This document shows, piece after piece, positions 14,237 through 22,802 of a DNA stretch of 34,712 bases (position 1 is the stretch's first letter; each line of letters starts with the position of its first letter). The DNA is from an uncultured Ruminococcus sp. GTDB taxonomy: Bacteria; Bacillota; Clostridia; Monoglobales; Monoglobaceae. Below the pieces are notes generated by a model that saw only the letters and a list, made by a program, of their open reading frames with translations, was not told where the DNA came from and did no database searches. A program made the position numbers and the translations under genes. The DNA is taken from the NCBI GenBank assembly GCA_902766745.1, contig CACXES010000074.1, positions 1 to 34,712 of the forward strand, read 5' to 3'.

Positions 14237-16444
14237 ATGAAATTCAAAAAGCTTTTATCACTGGCGGCTGCGGCTGCGGTAACAGTATCGGCTCTGCCTT
14301 CGGTCTTTGCCGACTCATATTCCGACATCAGCGGTCACTGGGCAGAGGCGGCAATCAACAGACTCAGCGACAACGGTATTATCCAAGGCAGTGACGGCAA
14401 AGTCCGTCCCGAGGACTACATAAGCCGTGCGGAGCTTTCCACTGTTCTCTATAACGCAATGGGCGGCGACGGCACTGCGGCGAAATCCACCGAGTACAGC
14501 CAAACCGGCACCGGCGATCAATGGGTTTCCTCCGCTCTGTCGGACGGCAATGAAGATGCGGCAGGCTTCTCGGATTTTGACACAGATAAGTGGTACGCAT
14601 CCGCTCTTAAGTGGGCTGTGGGTGCCGGCATCATTACCGGCTATGAGGACAACACGTTAAAGCCCGAAAACCCCGTTACCCGTCAGGAGGCGGTCGTTAT
14701 AATTCAGCGTGCCTGCGGCATTGACGGCAGCGGCGACATCACCGCAAGCGATGCGGCAGAGGTTGGCGACTGGGCAAAGGACGCTGTCGGAAGCTTTATG
14801 CAAAACGGCTTCCTCAACGGCGACGATAACGGCAAGGTAAACCCTGCGGCAAACATCAAGCGTTGCGAGCTTTTCACACTCTTAAACAACATTATCGGCG
14901 AGTTTATAACCGCCTCCGGCGAATATGATAACATTGACTGCGGCAACAAGCTTATTGTCGTTAAGTCCGGCTCGGCAGTTATCAAGAACGCAAAATGCGG
15001 CAGAATAATAATCGGTGCCGATGCGAGCGAGCCGGAAATCGACAACGTTAAGGTCAAGATCAAGGTCTTCGGAACTAAGACGGTCAGGATGCCCCTCAAC
15101 AACAGCTCATCGAGCGGCAACAGCTCATCCGGCGGCTCTTCCGGCAGCTCATCGGGCGGCTCATCGGGCGGCTCATCGGGCGGCGGAGGCGCTTCCTCGT
15201 CCTCTTCGTCCAAGGTCAGACTCACGCTTAACGCTAACGGCGGCGTATTCTCCGACGACAGCGAAAGACAGGTTATCTCCTGCCTGAAGGGTGTAACCGT
15301 CAGCAGAAAGATTAAGGAAGAGCCCACACGTGAGGGCTACATATTCAAGGGCTGGTACACAACCGCAGACAGAGCCGACAAAGCAGGCGACAACTACTAT
15401 GACACGCACAGCAAGCTTACAAACGCCCTATCGCTGTATGCCGGCTGGGTTACCTCGGAAAATCCCTACACCGTTACGGCGGCACCGATGACCGATCCCT
15501 CGAAGCCCGAGGAGGTTCAGGTTAAGGACTACAAGGTTGACACAGATTACGACAAGGGAACGATCTCTATCTCCGGTTCGGAGCTGAAAAAGTTCAGATA
15601 TGACAGCAAATCCGGCGAAAAGACCTGGGCAGGGCTCGAAATCGAAATGTCAAATATTGTGGTTGACGCCCTGGAAAATTACGAAACCCTTCGCTATTAC
15701 GCCGGCGAAAAGAGACGCAGCGGCAACGGCGGCTGGACAGGCAGCATCGAGGAAATTAAGAGCGGTGCGGACACGCTTCTGTTCTACTTCGACGTATCCG
15801 AAGATCCTCAGGTCAAGTACCTTGAGATTGAGCTTCCCGATGATATGAACGATATGTCGGTTGAGTTCAAGCTTGACCTTACAAAGCTCAAGCTTTATGA
15901 ATACAAGCCGGAGCCTGCCGAATCCGAGGGCGTTGCAATAACAAAGAATGCGACGGACGAAAACGGCCTTATGAGCGCAGACTTTAAGCTTGAAGCCGAT
16001 ACAGTTAAGCCCCGCACCCTTGTTGCAACGGGAACGCTGAACTTCGTAACCGATTACCCCGAACAGGGTCAGAGCGGAAATTATATGCTGCTTGACATTA
16101 CCCTCGGCAGTGCCGCAACAGATGCGGCAACGGTCAAAATCGGCGATGAAGCTGTCACAATAAACGAAAATACCGGCACTGCACTGATAAAGGTTGATGC
16201 CGAAACGGCAGACCTTGTTATCACCGTTGACTATGACGGTGACGGCGAAGACTTTAAGCCTACCGATTACATCGTTGTGACCGGCACCGTTACGCTTGAA
16301 CCCGAGACAGGTTCGGGCGAGAACCCGGGCGGTTCGGGCGGTTCGGGTGCCTCATCGGGCGGCGGCTCATCAGGCGGTTCGCATGCCTCATCGGGCAGCT
16401 CGGGCGGTTCGGGCGGCTCATCGAGCGAGAACACAGGTGTTTAA
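14237..16444 (+). CDS. S-layer-homology surface protein with an InlB-type B-repeat
   Basis: A 735-residue exported protein. The signal peptide is MKFKKLLSLAAAAAVTVSAL followed by a PSVFA cleavage site. Three SLH modules follow: about 28-75 (DISGHWAEAAINRLSDNGII), 113-160 (WYASALKWAVGAGIITGYED) and 173-225 (divergent, GDWAKDAVGSFMQNGF). SLH triplets anchor proteins to pyruvylated secondary cell-wall polymers. A Ser/Gly linker (about 290-325) precedes a Listeria-Bacteroides (InlB B-type) repeat (LTLNANGGVF ... GYIFKGWYTT ... LYAGW, about 328-405). The beta-rich remainder is unrecognised, and the tail (about 690-733) is again Ser/Gly-rich. There is no LPXTG motif. The ribosome binding site (AAAGGTTAGGTAGTTACA) is modest. 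A terminator follows. An adhesive or structural surface role is inferred from the domains. Confidence 0.9.
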   Translation: MKFKKLLSLAAAAAVTVSALPSVFADSYSDISGHWAEAAINRLSDNGIIQGSDGKVRPEDYISRAELSTVLYNAMGGDGTAAKSTEYSQTGTGDQWVSSALSDGNEDAAGFSDFDTDKWYASALKWAVGAGIITGYEDNTLKPENPVTRQEAVVIIQRACGIDGSGDITASDAAEVGDWAKDAVGSFMQNGFLNGDDNGKVNPAANIKRCELFTLLNNIIGEFITASGEYDNIDCGNKLIVVKSGSAVIKNAKCGRIIIGADASEPEIDNVKVKIKVFGTKTVRMPLNNSSSSGNSSSGGSSGSSSGGSSGGSSGGGGASSSSSSKVRLTLNANGGVFSDDSERQVISCLKGVTVSRKIKEEPTREGYIFKGWYTTADRADKAGDNYYDTHSKLTNALSLYAGWVTSENPYTVTAAPMTDPSKPEEVQVKDYKVDTDYDKGTISISGSELKKFRYDSKSGEKTWAGLEIEMSNIVVDALENYETLRYYAGEKRRSGNGGWTGSIEEIKSGADTLLFYFDVSEDPQVKYLEIELPDDMNDMSVEFKLDLTKLKLYEYKPEPAESEGVAITKNATDENGLMSADFKLEADTVKPRTLVATGTLNFVTDYPEQGQSGNYMLLDITLGSAATDAATVKIGDEAVTINENTGTALIKVDAETADLVITVDYDGDGEDFKPTDYIVVTGTVTLEPETGSGENPGGSGGSGASSGGGSSGGSHASSGSSGGSGGSSSENTGV

Positions 16445-16465
16445 TAATCAATATCTTTCCAAAAA

Positions 16466-16492
16466 AGCTGCGGAAATTCCGCAGCTCTTTTT
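16466..16492 (+). terminator. Rho-independent terminator of the SLH gene
   Basis: AGCTGCGGA (16466-16474) pairs with TCCGCAGCT (16478-16486) around a 3-base loop and is followed by CTTTTTG, 21 bases after the stop codon. Confidence 0.9.
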
Positions 16493-16588
16493 GTTATGTG
16501 TAGGGTGAGAGTACAAATCCGAACCGTGATTTTGAAAGGCAAATTTATGTTCTGTCTACGTTAAAATGCTCGGCAATCGTAACAACAA

Positions 16589-16614
16589 GAGGCTCAAATT
16601 TACACTTGAGCCTC
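16589..16614 (-). terminator. Terminator of the ABC exporter operon
   Basis: GAGGCTCAA (16589-16597) pairs with TTGAGCCTC (16606-16614). On the minus strand the stem is followed by TTGTTGTT. It lies 24 bases beyond the stop of the second exporter gene. Confidence 0.75.
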
Positions 16615-16637
16615 ACGGAATATTCAATTCATCTGTC

Positions 16638-18548
16638 CTACTCCAGTTCAAACGCCCCGGTATACAGGCGATAGTAGGTCCCGCCCTTGGCGATGAGCTC
16701 GTCATGGCTTCCGCGCTCGATTATTCTGCCGTGGTCAAGAACCATAATAACATCAGAGTTCATAACCGTTGACAGGCGGTGAGCAATAACAAACACCGTC
16801 CTGCCCTCCATAAGCTTATCCATTCCCCTCTGAACAATAGCCTCGGTTCGGGTATCTATGGAGGAGGTTGCCTCGTCCAGTATCATAACCGGCGGATCCG
16901 CAACCGCCGCTCTCGCAATGGCGATAAGCTGTCTCTGCCCCTGGGAGAGGTTTGCGCCGTTGTTGGTAAGCTCCGTGTTGTAGCCGCCCGGCAGTCGTGT
17001 GATAAATCCGTCCGCACCTGCCAGAACCGCCGCCGCACGACACTCCTCGTCGGTTGCGTCAAGCCTGCCGTAGCGGATATTGTCCATAACGGTTCCGCTG
17101 AACAGGTTTGTCTCCTGAAGAACTATGCCGAGGGACTGCCGCAGGTCGGACTTCTTTATCTTATTTATATTTATTCCGTCATACCTTATCTTTCCGTCCG
17201 CAATGTCATAGAAGCGGTTAATCAGGTTGGTTATCGTGGTCTTTCCGGCACCGGTTGCGCCGACAAACGCCACCTTCTGTCCCGGCTCGGCAAAGACGCT
17301 TATGTCGTGGAGAACCTCCTTCCCCTCGGTATAGCCAAAGGTTACATCTGTCATTCGCACGTCACCGCAAAGCTCGGTATAGGTCAGGGTTCCGTCTTTG
17401 TGGGGGTGCTTCCATGCCCAGTGCCCGGTGTGCTTCTCTGTCTCTGTTATGCTGCCGTCCTTGCCTATTTCGGCATTGACAAGGGTGACATAGCCGTTGT
17501 CCTCCTCGGGCTTTTCGTCCACCACCTCGAATATTCTCTCCGCACCGGCAATACCCATAACCACCGCATTTATCTGCTGCGAAAGCTGGTTTACGTTGCC
17601 GGTGAACTGCTTTGTCATATTCAAAAACGGCACAACAATACTGATGTTGAGGGCAAGCCCCGAAATACTGACGTTCGGAACATTTGCCATTAAGAATATG
17701 CCGCCGGCAACGGCAATCACCACATAGAGAACGTTGCCTATGTTGCCGATTATCGGCCCTAAAACGTTGGCGTATGCGTTGGCACGACAGCTGTCACTGC
17801 AAAGCTCCTCGTTTATCCTGTCAAATTCTTGCTCGCATTTCCGCTCTCGGGAGAAGACCTTTATCACCTTCTGTCCGTTCATCATCTCCTGAACAAAGCC
17901 CTCTTCACGTCCGAGGGACTGCTGCTGACGGATAAAGTATTTTGCGGAGCCGCCGCCTACCTTCTTTGCTACAATCATCATCGCCGCAACGCCTACAAGC
18001 AGCACCAGCGTCATCCAAAGGCTGTAGTAGAGCATTACAAAGAACACACTTATAACCACCGCTCCGGCACGAATCAGCGACGGAAGTGCCTGCGAAATAA
18101 GCTGGCGCAGGGTGTCGATATCGTTGGTGTAATGACTCATGATATCGCCGTGCTTGTTGGTGTCAAAGTACCTAATCGGCAGATTCTGCATCCCGTTGAA
18201 CATGGAGCATCTCATCTTGCTTAAAAATCCCTGTGTGATGTACGCCATAAGCTGAGTATACAGTGTTGTCGCACCGAGAGACACTATATACATGATAATC
18301 AAAAATATCATCATGGGCACAAGGCTGCCGCTTGCCGCCGCCCAGTCCCGAGTTGCGCTGTAGTTGTCGATAACCTGAATTACCTTTTGTATAAACACAT
18401 CCGGGATTGCCGCAGCAACTGCGGAAAACAGTATGCAGAACAGCGTCAGCGGCACCATTACGGGATAATACTTAAACAAAAGCTTTATAACCCTGCCGAA
18501 TACGCCCTTTTTCGCCTTCGGTCTTGACCTTTTATCGGGTTTATTCAT
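16638..18548 (-). CDS. ABC exporter half-transporter, subunit with a consensus catalytic site
   Basis: A 636-residue fused membrane-plus-ATPase protein. The N-terminal half carries the usual six transmembrane helices of type IV ABC exporters. The ATPase domain has Walker A GATGAGKTT at about 430, Walker B MILDEATS with the catalytic Glu, and switch His in VFVIAHRLST. Its signature is LSQGQ instead of LSGGQ, which matches a heterodimer in which this signature faces the partner's degenerate site. An insertion of about 40 residues (PEEDNGYVTL...HWAWKHPHKD) precedes the ATPase domain. I chose ATG at 18548 over GTG at 18551 because GGAGG lies 8 bases before it. Its start overlaps the upstream exporter gene. 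The substrate is unknown; multidrug, lipid or peptide export are all possible. Confidence 0.92.
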   Translation of the reverse strand: MNKPDKRSRPKAKKGVFGRVIKLLFKYYPVMVPLTLFCILFSAVAAAIPDVFIQKVIQVIDNYSATRDWAAASGSLVPMMIFLIIMYIVSLGATTLYTQLMAYITQGFLSKMRCSMFNGMQNLPIRYFDTNKHGDIMSHYTNDIDTLRQLISQALPSLIRAGAVVISVFFVMLYYSLWMTLVLLVGVAAMMIVAKKVGGGSAKYFIRQQQSLGREEGFVQEMMNGQKVIKVFSRERKCEQEFDRINEELCSDSCRANAYANVLGPIIGNIGNVLYVVIAVAGGIFLMANVPNVSISGLALNISIVVPFLNMTKQFTGNVNQLSQQINAVVMGIAGAERIFEVVDEKPEEDNGYVTLVNAEIGKDGSITETEKHTGHWAWKHPHKDGTLTYTELCGDVRMTDVTFGYTEGKEVLHDISVFAEPGQKVAFVGATGAGKTTITNLINRFYDIADGKIRYDGININKIKKSDLRQSLGIVLQETNLFSGTVMDNIRYGRLDATDEECRAAAVLAGADGFITRLPGGYNTELTNNGANLSQGQRQLIAIARAAVADPPVMILDEATSSIDTRTEAIVQRGMDKLMEGRTVFVIAHRLSTVMNSDVIMVLDHGRIIERGSHDELIAKGGTYYRLYTGAFELE

Positions 18549-20283
18549 CACTGCCGCCTCCTTTCACCTGCTGCTCGTATATCTCTCTGTAAATATCGGA
18601 TCTCTCCATAAGCTCGCTGTGTGTTCCGACATCGGCTATCCTTCCGCCGTCCATAATAACAATCATATCCGCCTCCTGAACCGAGGCAATACGCTGTGCT
18701 ATTATTATTTTTGTGGTTTGAGGGATATATTCCTTAAACGCAGTGCGGATTTTAGCGTCGGTCTTTGTGTCGACCGCACTGGTCGAATCGTCTAAAATGA
18801 GTATCTTCGGCTTTTTGAGCAAGGCTCTCGCTATGCACAGTCTCTGCTTCTGACCGCCGGAGACGTTGGTTCCGCCCTGCTCTATTTTGGTTTCATAGCC
18901 GTCGGGGAAGGTGTCGATAAATTCATCGGCACAGGCGAGGCGACACGCCTCTCGCAGCTCCTCGTCCGTGGCGTTTTCGTTGCCCCAACGCAGGTTCTCG
19001 GCGATTGTCCCCGAAAACAGCAGGTTTTTCTGCAGAACCATGGCAACCTCTTCTCTCAGGCTTTCCATGTGATACCTTCGGACATCCTCTCCGCCAACCT
19101 TAACACTGCCGCGGCTCACGTCATAGAGCCTGGGTATAAGCTGAACCAGAGACGACTTGCTCGACCCGGTTCCGCCGATAATTCCCACCGTCATGCCCGA
19201 CTTAATGTGCAAATTTATATCCGACAGGGCGTAAAGCTCTGCCGCCGCGCTGTACTTAAAGCTTACGTTTTCAAAGTCGATTGAGCCGTCCTTTACGGTT
19301 GTTATCGGGCTTTCGGGGTCTGTCAATGCAGGCGTTTCATCCAAAACCTCAACGATACGCTTTGCCGACTCTGCCGACATGGTTATCATAACATAAATCA
19401 TCGACAGCATCATAAGCGACATGAGTATCTGCACGCCGTAGCTCAGCATTGCCGAAATCTGACCCACATCTATGGCTGCGCCGCCGCTCTTGATGGCAAG
19501 ATACGAGCCTATCCACAAAATGACAACCATATTAAAGTACATACAGAGGTTCATAAGCGGCATATTGAATGCGACTATCCTCTCTGCCCGTGTGAAGTCC
19601 TTGCGTATATCCTCCGCCGCAGCGCCGAACTTCTCTTTCTCATATTCCTCACGGGAGAAGCCCTTGACAACACGCATACCTCGCACGTTTTCCTCGACGG
19701 ATTCATTTAGGCGGTCATACTTTTTAAACACCCTGCGAAATGCAGGCATTGCCTTTCGTCCGACCATCCATAGTCCGACACCCAAAACGGGAATCACCAC
19801 CACAAATGCCGTGGCAAGCCATCCGCCCATCATATACCCCATTATAACCGAGAAAATAAGCATAAGCGGTGCCCTGACCGCCGTTCTTATAATCATCATG
19901 TACGACATCTGAACATTGGTAACGTCCGTTGTCATACGAGTAACCAAGGATGCGGACGAGAACTTATCTATATTCTCAAAGCTGTAGTCCTGCACCCTGT
20001 GAAACATATCCGAACGAAGGTTTTTGGCAAATCCCGCTGCGGCCTTTGCACTCGTGAAGCCCGCCATACCTCCGCAAAGCAGGGATATGCACGCCATAAC
20101 AACCAGCACCAGTCCTATTTGAAGTATCCGCGAAATTTCGGTTCCCGCCTTGACCTCGTTCACCAGCTCCGCCGTAATAAACGGTATTGCCGTTTCTATC
20201 ACCGCTTCGCCGACAATTAGCAAAAGCGTGTATATGCTCGGCTTTTTATACTCCCGTATACACGCCATAAGCCGTTTTATCAT
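18541..20283 (-). CDS. ABC exporter half-transporter, subunit with a degenerate catalytic site
   Basis: A 580-residue partner exporter with an N-terminal six-helix membrane domain and a C-terminal ATPase. Walker A is GGTGSSKSS at about 370, with Ser in place of the second invariant Gly. Walker B is ILILDDSTS, with Asp where the catalytic Glu is expected. The switch position reads IIIAQRIAS, with Gln instead of His. The signature VSGGQ is intact. This set of substitutions is the pattern of heterodimeric exporters such as TM287/288 and BmrCD, where one of the two ATP sites hydrolyses slowly or not at all. The start ATG overlaps the stop of the MarR gene (ATGA) and the end overlaps the next exporter gene, so all three are translationally coupled. 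Confidence 0.93.
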   Translation of the reverse strand: MIKRLMACIREYKKPSIYTLLLIVGEAVIETAIPFITAELVNEVKAGTEISRILQIGLVLVVMACISLLCGGMAGFTSAKAAAGFAKNLRSDMFHRVQDYSFENIDKFSSASLVTRMTTDVTNVQMSYMMIIRTAVRAPLMLIFSVIMGYMMGGWLATAFVVVIPVLGVGLWMVGRKAMPAFRRVFKKYDRLNESVEENVRGMRVVKGFSREEYEKEKFGAAAEDIRKDFTRAERIVAFNMPLMNLCMYFNMVVILWIGSYLAIKSGGAAIDVGQISAMLSYGVQILMSLMMLSMIYVMITMSAESAKRIVEVLDETPALTDPESPITTVKDGSIDFENVSFKYSAAAELYALSDINLHIKSGMTVGIIGGTGSSKSSLVQLIPRLYDVSRGSVKVGGEDVRRYHMESLREEVAMVLQKNLLFSGTIAENLRWGNENATDEELREACRLACADEFIDTFPDGYETKIEQGGTNVSGGQKQRLCIARALLKKPKILILDDSTSAVDTKTDAKIRTAFKEYIPQTTKIIIAQRIASVQEADMIVIMDGGRIADVGTHSELMERSDIYREIYEQQVKGGGSDE

Positions 20284-20786
20284 ATTCTCTCATCACCTTT
20301 CCTTTTGCCTCGACAGCCGTGCTTCGGCAGTCGTTTCCCCATACCGCATAAGTCTGACTTGTCGAGAATCCGCAGTATCGTCTGCAAGGACCTCCCGAAC
20401 TCCTCTCTCTCCGACTGTTCCATACTGTTGAAAAAGTCCTTGTAGTATACGGCATCCGTCTCCAGAAAACAGCCGATATAATCCAATGCGGCGTCGGTTA
20501 TCCTGATTCTTGCAAGTCTTCTGTCATCGGGATCCGATTCCCTGTCCACAAAGCCGTGCTCTATCAGACGGTTCACAAGCTTCGACATCTGCTGCTTGGT
20601 CATTCCCGTCCGTGCCGCCAGCTCGGATATCGTCATTGCGTCACCGTTCACACGAAGCATCTGTATGCAATAGTACATTTCAAGGCTTACACCCTCTTTG
20701 AGCAAATGCTTGAACGGTCTCGACAGCCAATAGTGCCACTGAGGCATCACCGCCAGCAGCGTTTCCTGAATCTGACTTACCTCCAT
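20280..20786 (-). CDS. MarR-family transcriptional regulator
   Basis: About 168 residues with the MarR winged-helix core: ISELAARTGMTKQQMSKLVN as the helix-turn-helix and DRESDPDDRRLARIRITDAA as the wing. MarR dimers usually repress their own operon and release DNA on ligand binding. ATG at 20786 is preferred because GGGGGTG is seven bases upstream; the alternative GTG at 20795 overlaps that site. The C-terminal tail is basic (GKRLPKHGCRGKRKGDERI) and longer than usual. It is the first gene of the exporter operon, with a consensus promoter and a candidate operator upstream. Confidence 0.92.
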   Translation of the reverse strand: MEVSQIQETLLAVMPQWHYWLSRPFKHLLKEGVSLEMYYCIQMLRVNGDAMTISELAARTGMTKQQMSKLVNRLIEHGFVDRESDPDDRRLARIRITDAALDYIGCFLETDAVYYKDFFNSMEQSEREEFGRSLQTILRILDKSDLCGMGKRLPKHGCRGKRKGDERI

Positions 20787-20817
20787 CACCTTCACCCCCG
20801 TCTTTTATACAAAAAAA

Positions 20818-20854
20818 TAGTTGCACTTTATTTACTGTCAACAAAATGCAACTA
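20818..20854 (-). promoter_or_regulatory. Candidate MarR operator (inverted repeat)
   Basis: TAGTTGCA (20818-20825) and TGCAACTA (20847-20854) are perfect inverted 8-mers 21 bases apart, just downstream of the -10 box of the marR-exporter promoter. Their position fits autorepression by the MarR protein. Alternatively they could form a leader hairpin. Confidence 0.5.
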
Positions 20855-20856
20855 AT

Positions 20857-20885
20857 ATTATACTGAAATTCTTTTTTAATGTCAA
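20857..20885 (-). promoter_or_regulatory. Promoter of the marR-ABC exporter operon
   Basis: The minus strand has TTGACA (20880-20885), a 17-base spacer and TATAAT (20857-20862), a full match to the vegetative sigma-factor consensus. Confidence 0.88.
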
Positions 20886-20967
20886 TAGGAATTTTGCCCT
20901 TGCGCTAAAATTTAACAAAAAGTTAAAAATTACGGTATTTCGCACACGGCACAGTGCTGTGCGGGAC

Positions 20968-21819
20968 TCAATTTGCTTCTTTTGTACCGGTGCCTGCGGC
21001 AAAGCGGCGGCGATACTCGGAGGGCGTCAGCTTCTCCTTCTGCTTGAACTTTCTCGAGAAATAAAACTCGTTGTCATAGCCGCAGCTTACCGCTATCTCG
21101 TAAAGGGAAAGGTGCGTTGACAAAAGGCTGCGCTTGGCATGATTGAGCCTGATCTCCGCAAGCTTCTCGGAAACGGTAATGCCCGTTTCCGCCTTGAAAT
21201 TTCGCGCCATGCTGCGGTAGCTTATGTTAAGTGCCTCGGCAAGCTCCTTCTCGCTGATTTTGGTTCTGTAATACTCGTTCAGATACATTATCACCTGCTC
21301 CGACACGTTATGAGAGTTCGGTTTCGGCGGCAGTACCGCACCTGTTCTTTCATCGTGCATATGCATAAGCATGGCGGCAAACTCTGCCTTGACACTCATT
21401 TCACCGCCGCAAGTGTTCATTTTGTCAATGACGGAGTCAAAGGGAGCAGCAAGCGGCCTTCGGAGTATCTCAACCACACTCTCTGCCTCAGGGTCAGCGG
21501 CCTCGAGGCTGAAGCGGACACATATTCCGTCATCGCCCTCGCCGGTGCTGCGGTTGGCATGCTTGACCCCGGGCGGAATGATATAGGAATCGCCGCAGTC
21601 CGCCAAGAACTCCGAACCCTCGACCGATACACGGACAGAGCCTCTTCTGACATAGTTAAATTCATACCACGGATGGGAATGCGGTTTCACGCACCAAGCA
21701 TTTGAATGCCTGGCACGGGCGGCATAGCTTATATTTATTCGTATTCCGCAAAAGTCATAGTCGCTCATCAATATTCTCTGTAATGCGGCAATTATCTCGG
21801 TCATTTTTTTATGCGTCAT
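20968..21819 (-). CDS. AraC-family regulator with cupin sensor domain
   Basis: 283 residues. The N-terminal half is a cupin-like sensor (HSHPWYEFNYVRRGSVRVSV, then DSYIIPPGVKHANRS). The C-terminal half holds the two helix-turn-helix motifs of AraC proteins: ISEKELAEALNISYRSMARN, and LYEIAVSCGYDNEFYFSRKF followed by K...TPSEYRRRF. Such proteins usually control sugar or glycoside catabolism, but the inducer here is unknown. ATG at 21819 is chosen because GGAGG lies 8 bases upstream; a GTG three codons earlier overlaps that site. It is transcribed divergently from the transaldolase gene, with back-to-back promoters. Confidence 0.92.
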   Translation of the reverse strand: MTHKKMTEIIAALQRILMSDYDFCGIRINISYAARARHSNAWCVKPHSHPWYEFNYVRRGSVRVSVEGSEFLADCGDSYIIPPGVKHANRSTGEGDDGICVRFSLEAADPEAESVVEILRRPLAAPFDSVIDKMNTCGGEMSVKAEFAAMLMHMHDERTGAVLPPKPNSHNVSEQVIMYLNEYYRTKISEKELAEALNISYRSMARNFKAETGITVSEKLAEIRLNHAKRSLLSTHLSLYEIAVSCGYDNEFYFSRKFKQKEKLTPSEYRRRFAAGTGTKEAN

Positions 21820-21855
21820 TTCCCCCACCTCCGAAATTCAGCTTTGTATATATTA

Positions 21856-21884
21856 AGTATAAACAACAATTTTTTATATGTAAA
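21856..21884 (-). promoter_or_regulatory. Promoter of the AraC-family gene at 20968-21819
   Basis: The minus strand has TTTACA (21879-21884), 17 bases, then TATACT (21856-21861), leading to the regulator gene 37 bases downstream. Confidence 0.65.
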
Positions 21885-21929
21885 TGGCATAATAGTATAA
21901 ATTTCAGCTTCAAATGTCCTGTTTGTCTA

Positions 21930-21957
21930 TTCAAAACGGCAAAATACGGGTTATAAT
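21930..21957 (+). promoter_or_regulatory. Promoter of the transaldolase gene
   Basis: TATAAT (21952-21957) is preceded by a weak -35, TTCAAA (21930-21935), 16 bases away. A weak -35 suits an activator-dependent promoter, and an AraC regulator is encoded divergently next to it. Confidence 0.55.
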
Positions 21958-21996
21958 ATAGATGAAAGAATAATTTTATGAAGGAGAGATGTTACA

Positions 21997-22647
21997 ATGA
22001 AAATATTTATCGATACTGCGAACGTTGACGAGATACGTGCCGCCAACGAGCTTGGCGTAATCTGCGGAGTTACCACAAACCCGTCGCTTATTGCCAAGGA
22101 GGGCAGGGTATTCGAGGAGGTCGTAAAGGAGATTACCTCGATAGTTGACGGACCTATTTCCGCCGAGGTAGTCAGTCTTGAAGCGGATAAGATGGTGGAG
22201 GAGGCTCTTGAGCTTTCAAAAATTCACAAGAATATCGTCATAAAGATACCGATGACCGCAGAGGGCTTAAAGGCTGTGTCAAGGCTTTCTAAAAAGGGAA
22301 TACACACTAACGTAACCCTTATTTTTTCACCGATGCAGGCACTTCTTGCCGCTAAGGCAGGTGCGACCTACGTCAGTCCGTTCGTGGGCAGGCTTGACGA
22401 TATTTCCTCCAACGGTGCGGTACTTATCGAGGAGATTGCGCAGATTTTTGAAATTCACGGCATCGACACCGAGATAATCGCCGCCAGCATCAGGGGGCCT
22501 CAGGACGCTGCGGATGCCGCTCTTGCCGGTGCGCACATTGCCACGATTCCGTATAAGGTGATTCTTCAGATGATAAAGCACCCGCTCACCGATGCCGGGA
22601 TAGAGAGGTTTTTGAAGGATTGGGAGAGCGTTCCCGAGGGAAAATAG
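21997..22647 (+). CDS. fsa: Fructose-6-phosphate aldolase / transaldolase of the FSA family
   Basis: A 216-residue single-domain TIM-barrel enzyme of the small transaldolase/FSA family. These either cleave fructose 6-phosphate to dihydroxyacetone and glyceraldehyde 3-phosphate or perform the transaldolase reaction of the pentose phosphate pathway. The N-terminal [20 protein letters not shown] and the [15 protein letters not shown] segment are typical. The Schiff-base lysine lies in [14 protein letters not shown]. The segments [20 protein letters not shown] and SPFVGRLDD are intact. The ribosome binding site is GGAGAG. FSA and transaldolase activity cannot be told apart from what I can see. 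No other pentose-phosphate gene is adjacent; AraC regulators lie on both sides. Confidence 0.93.
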   Translation: MKIFIDTANVDEIRAANELGVICGVTTNPSLIAKEGRVFEEVVKEITSIVDGPISAEVVSLEADKMVEEALELSKIHKNIVIKIPMTAEGLKAVSRLSKKGIHTNVTLIFSPMQALLAAKAGATYVSPFVGRLDDISSNGAVLIEEIAQIFEIHGIDTEIIAASIRGPQDAADAALAGAHIATIPYKVILQMIKHPLTDAGIERFLKDWESVPEGK

Positions 22648-22720
22648 CGTGTCTGCGGCGTCCGTTTCGGGCAGCTTATACGGCTTGACCGCTAATTTTA
22701 AATTATTTACATTTTGGGGC

Positions 22721-22749
22721 TTGAAAAATCTGCGGTATTGGTATATAAT
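22721..22749 (+). promoter_or_regulatory. Promoter of the AraC-family gene at 22803-23630
   Basis: TTGAAA (22721-22726), a 17-base spacer and TATAAT (22744-22749) lie 53 bases before the start codon. Confidence 0.75.
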
Positions 22750-22802
22750 TTAGTTATCATATAAGAATTTTAACATCATATAAATCAAGAAGGAATGATA
22801 AT

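Noticed and set aside
15015-15287. Open frames rich in His/Ala/Arg or Ser across the Gly/Ser linker of the SLH gene
   Set aside because: They are shadow frames produced by the repetitive GGC/TCA codons of the linker.
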